Below are positions 30,761 to 39,795 of a stretch of 44,204 bases of DNA, in pieces (within the stretch, counting starts at the first letter, position 1; each line of letters starts with the position of its first letter). A program made the translations under genes and the position numbers. The notes beneath the pieces are model-generated. The model was not told the origin of the DNA, made no database searches, and worked only from the letters and a program-made list of their open reading frames with translations. The stretch spans positions 1 through 44,204 of the forward strand of contig JBKEDF010000086.1 of assembly GCA_047975325.1 (NCBI GenBank). The letters run 5' to 3'. The DNA is from JBKEDF01 sp047975325. GTDB taxonomy: Bacteria > Pseudomonadota > Alphaproteobacteria > Rhodobacterales > Rhodobacteraceae.

Positions 30761-31900
30761 TTAACGCTGTGTGATGATGCGCCCGCCATAGCCCACCACG
30801 AATTTCATGACATCCCGAAATCCCGGCGGATTCATTTCCACCAGGGCCTGATAGGGTCGTTCGGGCAGGATGATCATGCGTTCAAGGCTGGTTGCGCCAT
30901 GGTCTTCCAGCCCTTCGCCGGTAAAGGGGGAAGAGGCGAAGATCTGCCGTTCCGCGCTGGAAAACCATCCGGTCTTGACCGTTTCGATACGTTTGGATCG
31001 CAGATCTTCCACCGTCCAGACCAGTGCCCAGTCCTGGCCTGCATCGGCCTGCGCATTTTCCAGGACTTGTGAAATTGGCCCCGATTGCAGGGTAAAACTG
31101 GACGAATACATCGGCCCCAGATGGATCCGGCGCAGGCGCTTGGGGTGCAGATCGTCGAAATCCTCGTCAAAACCCTTGGCAATGGTCAGGAGTTTCAGCC
31201 CACCCAGGGATTGCGCCATCAGATGAGCCTGAACCTGCGGCCAGCGCCGTTCATCATGGGGCAGGGATGTGCGGCCTGAATCCTCCATCTCCATCAGATA
31301 GATCATTGGCAGGTTGGTCTGCGTGTCATATACCGCCCAGTGGATCAGCCATGAACGGCGGCCGTGCCCTTCGCCCAGCCATTGCAGGTCGGGGTCGTTG
31401 CGTGCCCAGAAAAGCGCCTTGTCGCGAAGCGTTTCGTAATATAGCCGCTGCGACAGGGTAAATTGCAGCCTGGTCGGAATTGTCAGTTCGCCGACAATCT
31501 GACGGATCATCGCATCCTTGATCTCCTCCTCTGAGGCGAGGCTGCGCAGATGTTGTGCGGCATTTTGCGCGTCATTGGCCATGACGAGCAATTCCTGCGC
31601 TACGGGAAAGCCGCTTTCGTGGCGATCGAAGGCCAGACGGCCGGGCAGGGGGCCGGTGACCCTTCCCAGCATCAGGTATTTGCACGACAGGGCTGTAAAT
31701 GTCGCATTGAGGCGGCGGATATAGGATCCGATAACCCGTGCATCCAGCCGTGACAATGTGTCCCGGGCCTCCATCTCACCCGCAACGCGGGAAAGATGGC
31801 CGGTGATCGCATCGAACTTGGCAAAATAGCGCCGCGCGATGAGGGTATCGTAAAGTTCCGCGTGGTCGTCGGTCAGTGCGGTTTTCGGTCCTTGCGTCAC
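30761..31900 (-). CDS. Unassigned 379-residue protein of the AAA+ operon (possibly DUF6384)
   Basis: I do not recognise this protein with confidence; a Rhodobacterales family catalogued as DUF6384 comes to mind. It is soluble and mixed alpha/beta. The N-terminal half is helical (FDAITGHLSRVAGEMEARDTLSRLD). The middle has a strand-rich part (RRSWLIHWAVYDTQTNLPMIYLMEMEDSGR), and a conserved-looking end (KFVVGYGGRIITQR) closes the protein. The start is GTG at 31900, directly adjacent to the TAA stop of the coiled-coil gene, with only a weak GGGCAA before it, so translation probably depends on the gene upstream. The AAA+ gene begins 9 bp after its stop. No catalytic motif is seen. Confidence 0.78.
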   Translation of the reverse strand: MTQGPKTALTDDHAELYDTLIARRYFAKFDAITGHLSRVAGEMEARDTLSRLDARVIGSYIRRLNATFTALSCKYLMLGRVTGPLPGRLAFDRHESGFPVAQELLVMANDAQNAAQHLRSLASEEEIKDAMIRQIVGELTIPTRLQFTLSQRLYYETLRDKALFWARNDPDLQWLGEGHGRRSWLIHWAVYDTQTNLPMIYLMEMEDSGRTSLPHDERRWPQVQAHLMAQSLGGLKLLTIAKGFDEDFDDLHPKRLRRIHLGPMYSSSFTLQSGPISQVLENAQADAGQDWALVWTVEDLRSKRIETVKTGWFSSAERQIFASSPFTGEGLEDHGATSLERMIILPERPYQALVEMNPPGFRDVMKFVVGYGGRIITQR

Positions 31901-32974
31901 TTATTGCCCATAAAGATTCTTGTCATGTTTCTCGACAATGGCCGCAAAGCGGCGGGCGAAACGTTCATCTGCCTTGGCTTTCTGTTCAAGGACCTTGCGG
32001 GCAAAGACCATGTGATCTTCATGTGATTCCATCATATCGGCCATTTTCTGATTGGTCGCAGTGCCGATTGCGGCCATGGCAGCCTGGGCTTCCTGATCGG
32101 TCTTTACCCCGATTTCATTGATCCTATGTGCGACATCCTGTTGCTGTGCGGTTTTCAGCGATGAGGTCAGTGCATCATAAAGGACGACCCGCTGCTTGGT
32201 ATCGGTTTGCAGCTTGTTGATCAGCACCATCTGCGTCGCGGCCTGGTTTTGCAGGCTGTCCACCCAGGTCTTGCCCTTTTCGATATAGCGTTCCAGCGTC
32301 TGGGATTTGGCCAGATGGACCTGTTCATCCTGCACCAGTTCGTTATAGCGGGTATTGAGCGCGGCAAGATCCGTTTCCAGCTTGGTTCGGGCTGCGGCAT
32401 CCTGTTCCACCGAGATCTTGTTTTCCAACTCGATGATCCTGGGGTCCATGGAGGCAATTTCCTTGCGAATGCCTTCCAGGGCGGCCACTGTGCTCTCACG
32501 TTCGTCCAGTGTTCCGGTCAGGTTGCTTTCAACGCTCTCCTTTTGCGTATTCAACATGTCGAGCTGCCCTTGCAACAGCTTTACGATCACATCCGATTTC
32601 GCGATCAGGTCCTGCAACTTGTCATCAATCGAGGCTGACCGCAGCCGTTCCTGACGCAGTGATTCCGATTTCCCACGAGAGAAGATCCCGACAAAGCTTT
32701 CCCAGCCTGTCTTATTGCGCAACTCATCGAAATTCCTTGAGAAACCGGCGGTGACATCATCCAGACCCATGATGAGCTCGGCAATATTCGCGTTCATCAA
32801 TTCAGTATGGGCATGGACATCCTCCAGCGTGGCATTTTCCACGTCGATGGCAGCTTCGCCCGCCTCGACCTTGGCCCGGGCGGCCTCGATCCGGCTGGTT
32901 ACCTCACTGATCTTGCTTTGCGCCTCGGCCACCTGTGCCTGGCTTTCCCGGATCTTAGTGTCGAAATCGGCCAT
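31901..32974 (-). CDS. Long coiled-coil protein, first gene of the AAA+ operon
   Basis: This 357-residue protein is almost entirely helical, with heptad-like A/E/L/Q repeats. The first coil covers about residues 1-90 (KIRESQAQVAEAQSKISEVT). A short break contains WESFVGIFSRGKSE (about 90-105), and a second coil covers about 110-260. The C-terminal helical part ends ARRFAAIVEKHDKNLYGQ. There is no signal peptide or membrane segment. Parts of the second half faintly recall the TelA/toxic-anion-resistance family (LERYIEKG..., ...TNQKMADMMES), but this is too weak to name it. ATG 32974 has GGAGG at ideal spacing; a TTG one codon earlier is less likely. It heads the operon and may form a scaffold for the ATPase. 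Confidence 0.82.
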   Translation of the reverse strand: MADFDTKIRESQAQVAEAQSKISEVTSRIEAARAKVEAGEAAIDVENATLEDVHAHTELMNANIAELIMGLDDVTAGFSRNFDELRNKTGWESFVGIFSRGKSESLRQERLRSASIDDKLQDLIAKSDVIVKLLQGQLDMLNTQKESVESNLTGTLDERESTVAALEGIRKEIASMDPRIIELENKISVEQDAAARTKLETDLAALNTRYNELVQDEQVHLAKSQTLERYIEKGKTWVDSLQNQAATQMVLINKLQTDTKQRVVLYDALTSSLKTAQQQDVAHRINEIGVKTDQEAQAAMAAIGTATNQKMADMMESHEDHMVFARKVLEQKAKADERFARRFAAIVEKHDKNLYGQ

Positions 32975-32999
32975 CAAGCCCTCCGATGTAAATTATGTT

Positions 33000-33041
33000 C
33001 ACATATATGGGTGCCCATGTGGAGTTTCCAGTGCCACATGG
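33000..33041. promoter_or_regulatory. Overlapping inverted repeats upstream of the coiled-coil/AAA+ operon
   Basis: ATGGG-TG-CCCAT (33007-33018) is a perfect 5-bp dyad. CCATGTGG (33015-33022) and CCACATGG (33034-33041) form a perfect 8-bp inverted repeat with an 11-bp spacer. CACATATATGGG at 33000-33011 is a third, imperfect copy of the same half-site. They lie 26-67 bp before the start codon, overlapping the expected promoter, and look like an operator with several half-sites for an unknown regulator. Confidence 0.5.
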
Positions 33042-33164
33042 AAGAATATGCAACGGACCCCCGTTCACCCGTCAGACTGCGCTACCGCGTGGGGGATTGC
33101 AATTCCATTCATGGCGGAAAACCGGACCTGGAGAGGCCATAACCGCCTGTCTGCATGAGGAACC

Positions 33165-34496
33165 CTACCCCATTGCCCGCTCTGCCGCGGCGCCAAGGCG
33201 CAACAGGCGTTCCTCATCCATCGGGGCACCCAGAAATGAAATGCCGCAGGAAGGTTGCCCGGTTGGCAGGGTCAGGCTGCACAGGCCCATCAGATTGCCG
33301 ATACGTGTATTGCGCAGGGTCAGCAGGTTTTCGGTCACGTAATAGGCGTCATCGTCCAGCAGACGTTGCCTGTTCGGGGGCAGGATCGGGCAGGTCGGCA
33401 GGATTATGGCATCATAGGGGGCAGTCCTTTCCGCCCAGATCGTGCGTAATTCGCGCAGTCGTCGCCAGCCTGCAACGAAATCCGCAGCCTTGAAATCTGC
33501 GCCTGAACGGAATCGATCCAGAATGCGCGGGAACATCTTTTCGGGGGAGGCTTCTATGGTTGTTCTCCATATCCCATAGGCTTCGGCGGTGAAAAGAAGT
33601 GCGGCCAGGTCCATGGCCTCGGCGATTTCGGGGATCTTGCCGGTCTTGATCCGGGCTCCGGCGCGGGCCAGCCTGTCAACGGCACCTTCGAAACCGGATG
33701 CGGGGGCTTCGCGCAGATCGTCCATTGCGACGCTTTCCAGAATCAGAAGCCGCACGCCCTTCAGGCTTGTCCCATCCAGATCGGCGGGTTTGCCGCCTTC
33801 CATTGCGGCCAGAAGGAGTGCGCAATCCTCAACGCTGCGTGCCAGTGGACCCACGGTGTCGAAGCTTTCACAAAGCGGCACGACCCCTTTCAATGAAAGC
33901 CGCCCCTCGGTTGTTTTTAGGCCCGTAAGATCGTTCCAGGCGGCGGGGATCCGTACTGAACCACCGGTATCGGAGCCGATTGCCGCCGGGGCGAGGCCAA
34001 AGGCGATGGAGGCTGCGGCGCCGGAGGAGGAACCGCCGGGAACCGTGTCCTCATCATTCACATTGGGCGGTGTGGCGGTGATGGGATTTAGCCCGAGACC
34101 GGAAAAGGCAAGCTCCGACATATGCGTCTTGCCCAGGCAGACAAGGCCCTGGGCTGTTGCATTATGAAGAACCTCTGCATCCGTCCTGGGGGTCCGTCCT
34201 TGCAAGAGCGCGGATCCGGCCTCACAGGGGGCGTCGGCCGCGTCGAAAAGATCCTTCCAGGAAATCGGTACCCCGTCGAGCAATCCGATCCTGTGCCCGG
34301 TCTTGGCACGGTCGGCGGCGGCTATGGCCATCGACCGGGCGCGGCGCGGTGTCACGCGGGAATAGATGCGTGCCGCATCGGGGTGGCGTTCGATGGCATC
34401 CAGAAAGGCCTCGGTCAGTTCCATCGCGTTGATCTTGCCCGCCGCGATACCGCGCCCAAGCTCCGCCGCCGACATCCAAAGCCATTTGCCCGACAT
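33165..34496 (-). CDS. Amidase signature family protein
   Basis: This 443-residue enzyme of the amidase signature family hydrolyses an amide bond with a Ser-cisSer-Lys triad. The Lys lies in GVPISWKDLFD (about residue 82), the cis-Ser in PGGSSSGAAAS and the nucleophile Ser in DTGGSVRIPAAW. The family also includes GatA, but no gatB/gatC neighbours are present and GatA-specific features are not obvious, so a small-molecule amidase is more likely. ATG 34496 has a perfect AAGGAGG at 6-bp spacing. It is divergent from the UbiH-type gene. The substrate cannot be inferred. Confidence 0.9.
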   Translation of the reverse strand: MSGKWLWMSAAELGRGIAAGKINAMELTEAFLDAIERHPDAARIYSRVTPRRARSMAIAAADRAKTGHRIGLLDGVPISWKDLFDAADAPCEAGSALLQGRTPRTDAEVLHNATAQGLVCLGKTHMSELAFSGLGLNPITATPPNVNDEDTVPGGSSSGAAASIAFGLAPAAIGSDTGGSVRIPAAWNDLTGLKTTEGRLSLKGVVPLCESFDTVGPLARSVEDCALLLAAMEGGKPADLDGTSLKGVRLLILESVAMDDLREAPASGFEGAVDRLARAGARIKTGKIPEIAEAMDLAALLFTAEAYGIWRTTIEASPEKMFPRILDRFRSGADFKAADFVAGWRRLRELRTIWAERTAPYDAIILPTCPILPPNRQRLLDDDAYYVTENLLTLRNTRIGNLMGLCSLTLPTGQPSCGISFLGAPMDEERLLRLGAAAERAMG

Positions 34497-34577
34497 AATC
34501 GCCTCCTTGCAGATCGGGTTACGGTAGCGTCAGCGGACGGCATGGACAATCCCGCCCCGACAGATCAATCTGAGGGT

Positions 34578-35801
34578 ATGAAACGGGATTGCGATATTCT
34601 GATTGTCGGTGGCGGGCTTAACGGACCGGCCCTGGCGCTTGCCCTGGCGCAGGCCGGATTTTCCGTGACGGTCATTGACGCAAGGCCTGCGCCTGCCCGG
34701 GCGGAGGTCGGATTTGATGGCCGGGCCTATGCGCTTGCCCTGGCGAGCCGCAGGCTTCTTGCGGCGATCGGGGTCTGGTCCGATCTGGCCGATGGCGCAC
34801 AGCCGATCCTGGAGGTCAAGGCCAGTGATGGCCGTGCGGGTGAGGGGGCCGCGCCCTTTTTCCTGCATTTTGATCACGCCGAGATCGAGGAAGGCCCGAT
34901 GGGCCATATGGTGGAGGACCGGCATCTTTACGCAGGTTTCCTTGCAGCGATGGAACAGGCCGGGATTACACTGATATCGAATGAGCGGGTCGTGGGGCAG
35001 ATGGTGGATGGTACGGGGGTCCGCGTTGATCTGGATTCGGGCGGGCAGGTTTCGGCAGGGCTGCTGATCGGTTGTGATGGCCGTGGCAGTGGCACCGCGA
35101 CCCGGGCCGGGATTGATCGCACGGGCTGGAGCTATGGTCAGACTGCGCTGGTAACGGCAGTAGCGCATGAAAAGCCGCATGAAGGTATCGCGCATCAGTT
35201 TTTCATGCCGGAGGGTCCGCTGGCAATCCTGCCGTTGATGGGAAATCGGTCTTCCATTGTCTGGTCTGAAGAGGTGAGCCGCGCGGCAACCATTCAGGCA
35301 TTGTCGGCCACGGATTATCTGGCGGCCCTGCGGCCCCGTTTCGGGGAATTTCTGGGCAGGATCGAACTGGCCGGGATCCGCTTTACCTATCCGTTGAGCC
35401 TGTCGCTGGCCCATCGTTATGTGGCGCCGCGGGTCGCCCTGGTGGGGGATGCAGCCCATGGGGTGCATCCGATTGCGGGGCAGGGGCTCAATCTGGGGCT
35501 AAGGGATGTTGCGGCACTGGCTGAAGTGGTAATCGAGGCCGCCCGACGAGGCGAGGATATTGGCGCGATTGATGTTCTTGAGCGTTATGAACAATGGCGG
35601 CGTTTCGATACGACCTTTCTTGCGCTGGGCATGGATGGGGTCAACAAGCTGTTTTCAAACGATAACCCCTTGCTCCGTCTTGGTCGGGATCTTGGGATGG
35701 GTGCGGTTTCCGCCTTGCCGGGCCTGCGGCGGCGTTTCATACGGCAGGCGGCGGGACTGCAGGGTGATCTGCCGCGTCTGCTGCGGGGGCTGCCCGTTTG
35801 A
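34578..35801 (+). CDS. UbiH/UbiF/COQ6-family FAD-dependent hydroxylase
   Basis: This is a class A flavin monooxygenase of the ubiquinone-biosynthesis hydroxylase group, which adds ring hydroxyls to ubiquinone precursors. The 407-residue protein opens DILIVGGGLNGPALALALAQAG (dinucleotide-binding GxGxxG), has the central DG motif (LLIGCDGRGS) and ends the FAD domain with GDAAHGVHPIAGQGLNLGLRDVAAL. The start is uncertain: ATG 34578 gives the family length, but its GAGGG is too close; ATG 34542 adds 12 residues. It converges on the histidine kinase with 9 bp between stops. Which ring carbon it hydroxylates (UbiH, UbiF or UbiL type) cannot be told. Confidence 0.88.
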   Translation: MKRDCDILIVGGGLNGPALALALAQAGFSVTVIDARPAPARAEVGFDGRAYALALASRRLLAAIGVWSDLADGAQPILEVKASDGRAGEGAAPFFLHFDHAEIEEGPMGHMVEDRHLYAGFLAAMEQAGITLISNERVVGQMVDGTGVRVDLDSGGQVSAGLLIGCDGRGSGTATRAGIDRTGWSYGQTALVTAVAHEKPHEGIAHQFFMPEGPLAILPLMGNRSSIVWSEEVSRAATIQALSATDYLAALRPRFGEFLGRIELAGIRFTYPLSLSLAHRYVAPRVALVGDAAHGVHPIAGQGLNLGLRDVAALAEVVIEAARRGEDIGAIDVLERYEQWRRFDTTFLALGMDGVNKLFSNDNPLLRLGRDLGMGAVSALPGLRRRFIRQAAGLQGDLPRLLRGLPV

Positions 35802-35810
35802 CATTTCCAT

Positions 35811-38390
35811 TCATGTCATGGCCTCCGTTTTATCGGGGCCGGTGACGGGGAGAGCATCCCCAGGGCAGAATTCCCTGAGCGTGTCGCAGATGATATTGCG
35901 CCGTAAAGGCTTGGTCAGATAGCGGTCGATACCACCGGGAAGCATTGCGGTATCATCGCCATTCAACACATGGGCCGTCAGCGCGACAATGGGAATTCGC
36001 CTGCCCATATTTTCTTCCAATAGGCGAATTGCGCGGCTTGCCTCATGCCCATCCATTTCCGGCATCGAGATATCCATGAAAACCAGATCGGGCTGCGTGG
36101 TCTGGAAAAGCTCTACCGCCTCACGCCCGTTATTGGCAAAGGTCAGCTCGATTGCGAGCCCCTTCACCATCTTGCGGAAAACGAGCTGGTTGGTGCGGTT
36201 ATCCTCGGCCGCAAGAACCCGCATCATGCGCTGTCGGGGGTCGGGGGCCGCCAATGTTGGTTGTGGTGGTTCGGGGATGGCCGGTGGGGTGGAAAGCGCC
36301 TGAAGCCGGTTATAGAGATCCGAACGCAGCAGCGGTTTCTGGACCATGGCGGCGATATGTTCCGCCCCCTTTTCGCCGCGCGCGGCGGTGGGATTGGATG
36401 AAAGCAGCACGATGGGCAGATCGATGCCGGTCGCCCTTGTTTTTGTCGCCAGTGCCAGCCCGTCCATTTCCGGCATTTCATGATCCGTAAGCAGCAGATC
36501 GAAGCCGTGATCTTTTCTTAACAGGGCCAATGCTTCCACCCCTGATCGGCAGGCGACCACGTCGATACCGCAAGTGGCGAGTTGCCGTTCCAGGATTGTG
36601 CGGTTTATGAACTGATCGTCCACGATCAGGGCACGGGAAAAGGCAATTGGCCCGGTTTCCAGTCGCCCCGGTTCCGCCACGGGGAGCGTTACGCGAAATC
36701 CGAAACAGGATCCTTTACCCAATTCGCTATCGACCCAGACCGCACCCTCCATCCGTTCGATCAGCCTGCGTGTAATGGCAAGGCCCAGTCCCGTTCCTTC
36801 GAATTTGCGGTCCGTTTCGGTTTCAACCTGATTGAATTCACCGAAGATATGATCAAGCTGATCCGCAGGGATACCGATGCCGGTATCTTCGACCGAGATA
36901 TGTAGTTGCTGATGGCCCGGTTCGGTTTCGATCCCCACGACACGGATCAGCACATGACCCGATCTGGTGAATTTGACCGCATTTCCCATCAGATTGGTCA
37001 ACACCTGTCTGAGCCGACCGGGATCCCCGACAAAGCGCGTGGGAAGGAACATGTCGAAATCAATGATCAGATCGATCCCCTGCGCCCGCGCCCGGGGTTG
37101 CAGGAGCATTGTGACCTCATGGATCACCCGTTCCAGATCGAAAGGTTCGGGATGTAGGGTCAGGCGTTGCGCCTCGATCTTTGAATAGTCGAGAATATCG
37201 TTGATGATTGCCAGCAGCGCCTCCCCCGATGAACGGATCGTGTCGGCGAAAAGGCGTTGTTCCTCGCTCAGATCGCTATCGCAAAGCAGTTCCGCCATGC
37301 CGACAACACCGTTCATCGGGGTGCGGATTTCATGGCTCATATTGGCCAGGAAGGCGGATTTCGCGCGATTTGCGGCCTCGGCGGCGCGGCGCGCCTCTTC
37401 CAGTGCGGCCTGCTGTTCCTTGATGGCGGTAATATCCATGCGCAGGCCGACACGCCCGCCATCGGGGGTGACATGTTCCTGTTCCAGGATCCAGCGGCCA
37501 TCGGCAAGCCTGTTGGTACAGCTTTCCCTGGCCTCGCGCATCTGCACCAGTCTTTGTTGCAGCCATTCCTCTTCCTGCCCAATGGCATCGGGAACGTGGC
37601 CTGCTTCCAGCCCCCCGCGCAACAGGTCTTCGAAACCGGTGCCCGGGATCATCATCCCGGCGCTGTCAGGGAACATTTCGGCGTAGCGTTGATTGAAAGC
37701 CAAGAGCTTTTCCTCCTTGTCGAAGAGTACGAACGCATCCGGCAGCGCTTCAATCGCGGCCCAGATACGCATCTGATCGGTTATGTTGAGCGCGAGGCAG
37801 ACCATATCGCCATCGCGGGCGCGGCGGTCGACGAGACGCAGCCAGGTGCCGTCGGAAAGTTTCACTTCCATCTGCGGGATCGGATCGCTTTCCCAGCGGA
37901 GCAGCATGCGGGCAATCCATTCCTCCATGTCTTCCCCACCGATATCGACCGTTCCAGCCTCGGCAATAATCCGCAGCATTTCCTCATAGGGGGTGCCGGG
38001 GCCGACAGGGTGGTCGCCAAAGGCGGACAGATAGGCGTGATTGGCGATAACCAGGCGGAAATCCGCATCGAAAACCGCAAACCCGTCACTGATCGCGTCA
38101 ATTGAATCGCGCAACCGGCGTTCGGCCATGACTGCGGCCGTGTGGGCATTTTCCAGATCGGACAGAAAGCGCAGATTTTGCCCTTTCAGTTCCTCCGCTT
38201 CCGAAAGGGCGGCACGGGTGACATGACGCTGTTCGACGATCTGGTCCGAAAGTGCACGGGCATGAAGGGCAAGTTTTTCATTGGCGGCGAAAAGTTCCCG
38301 CTGCTTTTGATGCAGTAACCGTTCGGCCGCCAGCCTTGCGCGCCTTTCGCGCGCCAGCCTGTCCATTTTGTCCATGTGTGCTTCTGCCAC
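35811..38390 (-). CDS. Soluble hybrid sensor histidine kinase with two PAS and two receiver domains
   Basis: This is an 859-residue cytoplasmic kinase with no membrane segment. In order it has an N-terminal coiled coil (about residues 10-95), PAS-7 type domains (about 95-205 and 212-325), HisKA with phospho-acceptor His353 (NMSHEIRTPMN), HATPase_c (about 465-570, with NLMGNAVKFT, DTGIGIP and GTGLGLAI), receiver 1 (about 585-700, Asp636 in LLTDHEMPEMDG) and receiver 2 (about 724-845, Asp773 in VFMDISMPEMDG). There is no Hpt domain, so an external phosphotransfer protein is needed. The start is GTG 38390 with AGAGG upstream; ATG 38375 (MDKMDRLARERRARL) is an alternative that resembles relatives. 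No response regulator is adjacent. Confidence 0.93.
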   Translation of the reverse strand: MAEAHMDKMDRLARERRARLAAERLLHQKQRELFAANEKLALHARALSDQIVEQRHVTRAALSEAEELKGQNLRFLSDLENAHTAAVMAERRLRDSIDAISDGFAVFDADFRLVIANHAYLSAFGDHPVGPGTPYEEMLRIIAEAGTVDIGGEDMEEWIARMLLRWESDPIPQMEVKLSDGTWLRLVDRRARDGDMVCLALNITDQMRIWAAIEALPDAFVLFDKEEKLLAFNQRYAEMFPDSAGMMIPGTGFEDLLRGGLEAGHVPDAIGQEEEWLQQRLVQMREARESCTNRLADGRWILEQEHVTPDGGRVGLRMDITAIKEQQAALEEARRAAEAANRAKSAFLANMSHEIRTPMNGVVGMAELLCDSDLSEEQRLFADTIRSSGEALLAIINDILDYSKIEAQRLTLHPEPFDLERVIHEVTMLLQPRARAQGIDLIIDFDMFLPTRFVGDPGRLRQVLTNLMGNAVKFTRSGHVLIRVVGIETEPGHQQLHISVEDTGIGIPADQLDHIFGEFNQVETETDRKFEGTGLGLAITRRLIERMEGAVWVDSELGKGSCFGFRVTLPVAEPGRLETGPIAFSRALIVDDQFINRTILERQLATCGIDVVACRSGVEALALLRKDHGFDLLLTDHEMPEMDGLALATKTRATGIDLPIVLLSSNPTAARGEKGAEHIAAMVQKPLLRSDLYNRLQALSTPPAIPEPPQPTLAAPDPRQRMMRVLAAEDNRTNQLVFRKMVKGLAIELTFANNGREAVELFQTTQPDLVFMDISMPEMDGHEASRAIRLLEENMGRRIPIVALTAHVLNGDDTAMLPGGIDRYLTKPLRRNIICDTLREFCPGDALPVTGPDKTEAMT

Positions 38391-38539
38391 GTCGGAGCCT
38401 CTTCATGCGTCCCGGGCAAGCATGTCGGAACATCATGAATCGAGGATTAATGGCATTGACCTGCCGATATGGGACACGGATTACGGCAATGCAAACCGCA
38501 TGATCATGGTGCTGCGAGGCGGGGTTTGTCGGCGGTTCT

Positions 38540-39589
38540 TCACCTGATCCAGGCCGGGGCTGATACCCCCGTCTTTCGCGCAAGTTCTTCAAGCTGCCCG
38601 ATCAGGTCATTCGATACTGTCAGTCCTTCCTTGTCGGCCCGGGCTGATTTTGCGGCTTCGATTTCACCGGGCAGGAATATTTCCGTGGCACCCTTCGCCA
38701 GCGGGGTGGTTTTGATTTGATGGACCAGTTTTTCGATATCACGATAATAATCATCCATGTCGCGCATGAAATCGGGCGCGATGGCCAGATGGAAATGCCC
38801 GACGCCTCCTTGAGGATGGCTGTGGTTGTCTGCCTCCGGCCCAAAGGGTGATCCTGTAAGGATACCGGCCAGAACATCCGTCATGACGGACAACCCGGCG
38901 CCCTTATGTGCGCCGACAGCGGCCAGAAACCCGCCCGCCATGATCGCGTTCGGATCGGTTGTCACCTGCCCCTCGGCATCATAGCCCCAGCCTTCGGGAA
39001 TTGCCTCGCCATTGGCGGCGGCAACCCTGACGCGGCCCTTCGCGACCTGACTCATTGCCATGTCGAGAACAAGCGGCTTGTTCGGTTTTTGCCGGGGTAC
39101 GGCAATCGATATCGGGTTGTTGCCAAGAACCGCCGCAACGCCCCCGATCGGGGCGATATTTGATGTCGTCGTTGTCGTGCTTATCCCGATCAGGCCAGCC
39201 TGAGCCGCGTGTTCGGTATAGATGGCGGCGGCGCCGAAATGATGGCTGTTGCGCACCCCGACCATCGCCACACCATGTTCGCGTGCAACCTTGATTGCCA
39301 GATCCATCGCCATCATGCTTGGCCGGAACCCGTAGCCCCCATCCGCATTCACAAGTGCCGTCACGCCATGTTGCCTGATTACCGAAACATTGGGTCTGGC
39401 ATTGATCCGACCGTTTGAGAGGCTCCTGCAATATTGTGGCAGGCGGAACACCCCATGGGTTGTCACACCGCGCTTGGTTGCGGCGATCAACCCGTCCGCG
39501 ACGGCACGGGCATCCGGTTCAGCTTGGCCACTGGCAATCAGAACCTTGATCGAGAACTCTCGAATATCACCTTCGGAAACCTGGGGCAT
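38540..39589 (-). CDS. Ldh2-family NAD(P)-dependent oxidoreductase (malate/lactate/sulfolactate type)
   Basis: This 349-residue protein belongs to the Ldh2/MDG2 dehydrogenase family, which reduces 2-keto acids or oxidises 2-hydroxy acids (malate, L-lactate, sulfolactate, ureidoglycolate) or, in some members, acts on cyclic imino acids. Signatures are TKRGVTTHGVFRLPQY near the N-terminus, RNSHHFGAAAIYTEHA, TTTTSNIAPIGG, GNNPISIAVP, and AVGAHKGAGLSVMTDVLAG. ATG 39589 has GAGGGA at 6-bp spacing; a TTG four codons upstream is in frame. It is divergent from a DAO-type oxidase, which hints at linked amino-acid or imino-acid catabolism, but the substrate is open. Confidence 0.9.
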   Translation of the reverse strand: MPQVSEGDIREFSIKVLIASGQAEPDARAVADGLIAATKRGVTTHGVFRLPQYCRSLSNGRINARPNVSVIRQHGVTALVNADGGYGFRPSMMAMDLAIKVAREHGVAMVGVRNSHHFGAAAIYTEHAAQAGLIGISTTTTTSNIAPIGGVAAVLGNNPISIAVPRQKPNKPLVLDMAMSQVAKGRVRVAAANGEAIPEGWGYDAEGQVTTDPNAIMAGGFLAAVGAHKGAGLSVMTDVLAGILTGSPFGPEADNHSHPQGGVGHFHLAIAPDFMRDMDDYYRDIEKLVHQIKTTPLAKGATEIFLPGEIEAAKSARADKEGLTVSNDLIGQLEELARKTGVSAPAWIR

Positions 39590-39670
39590 GTTTTCCCTCA
39601 ATCGCTATAACGGCCGGTCGTTTGCATCTGTCAAACTGACAGGATTATCCGTAACGTGGCAATGATCTTT

Positions 39671-39691
39671 AAACTTCTCAGTGAAAAGTTT
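39671..39691. promoter_or_regulatory. Possible operator between the Ldh2-type and DAO-type genes
   Basis: AAACTT (39671-39676) and AAGTTT (39686-39691) form a 6-bp inverted repeat with a 9-bp spacer in the 206-bp divergent intergenic region. It could serve both genes. The repeat is short, so chance cannot be excluded. Confidence 0.3.
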
Positions 39692-39795
39692 TATGGTTAG
39701 CTTGCCTCTCAAGGGGGGCGAAATGCCCCGTGCCGTAATCCCCCGTTTTTCTGTCTGTCCCGTGTTTGCCCGATTGTCCCGCAAAGGAGCACAAG

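Noticed and set aside
31901..32974. Naming the coiled-coil protein as TelA (toxic anion resistance)
   Set aside because: The likeness is limited to general coiled-coil composition and a few scattered residues, too weak without a profile search.
33165..34496. Amidase as GatA of the tRNA amidotransferase
   Set aside because: There are no gatB or gatC genes nearby, and the sequence around the triad reads as a general amidase.
34122..34577. N-terminal extension of the UbiH-type gene
   Set aside because: It would overlap the amidase gene antisense and add about 150 residues with no family match before the FAD motif.
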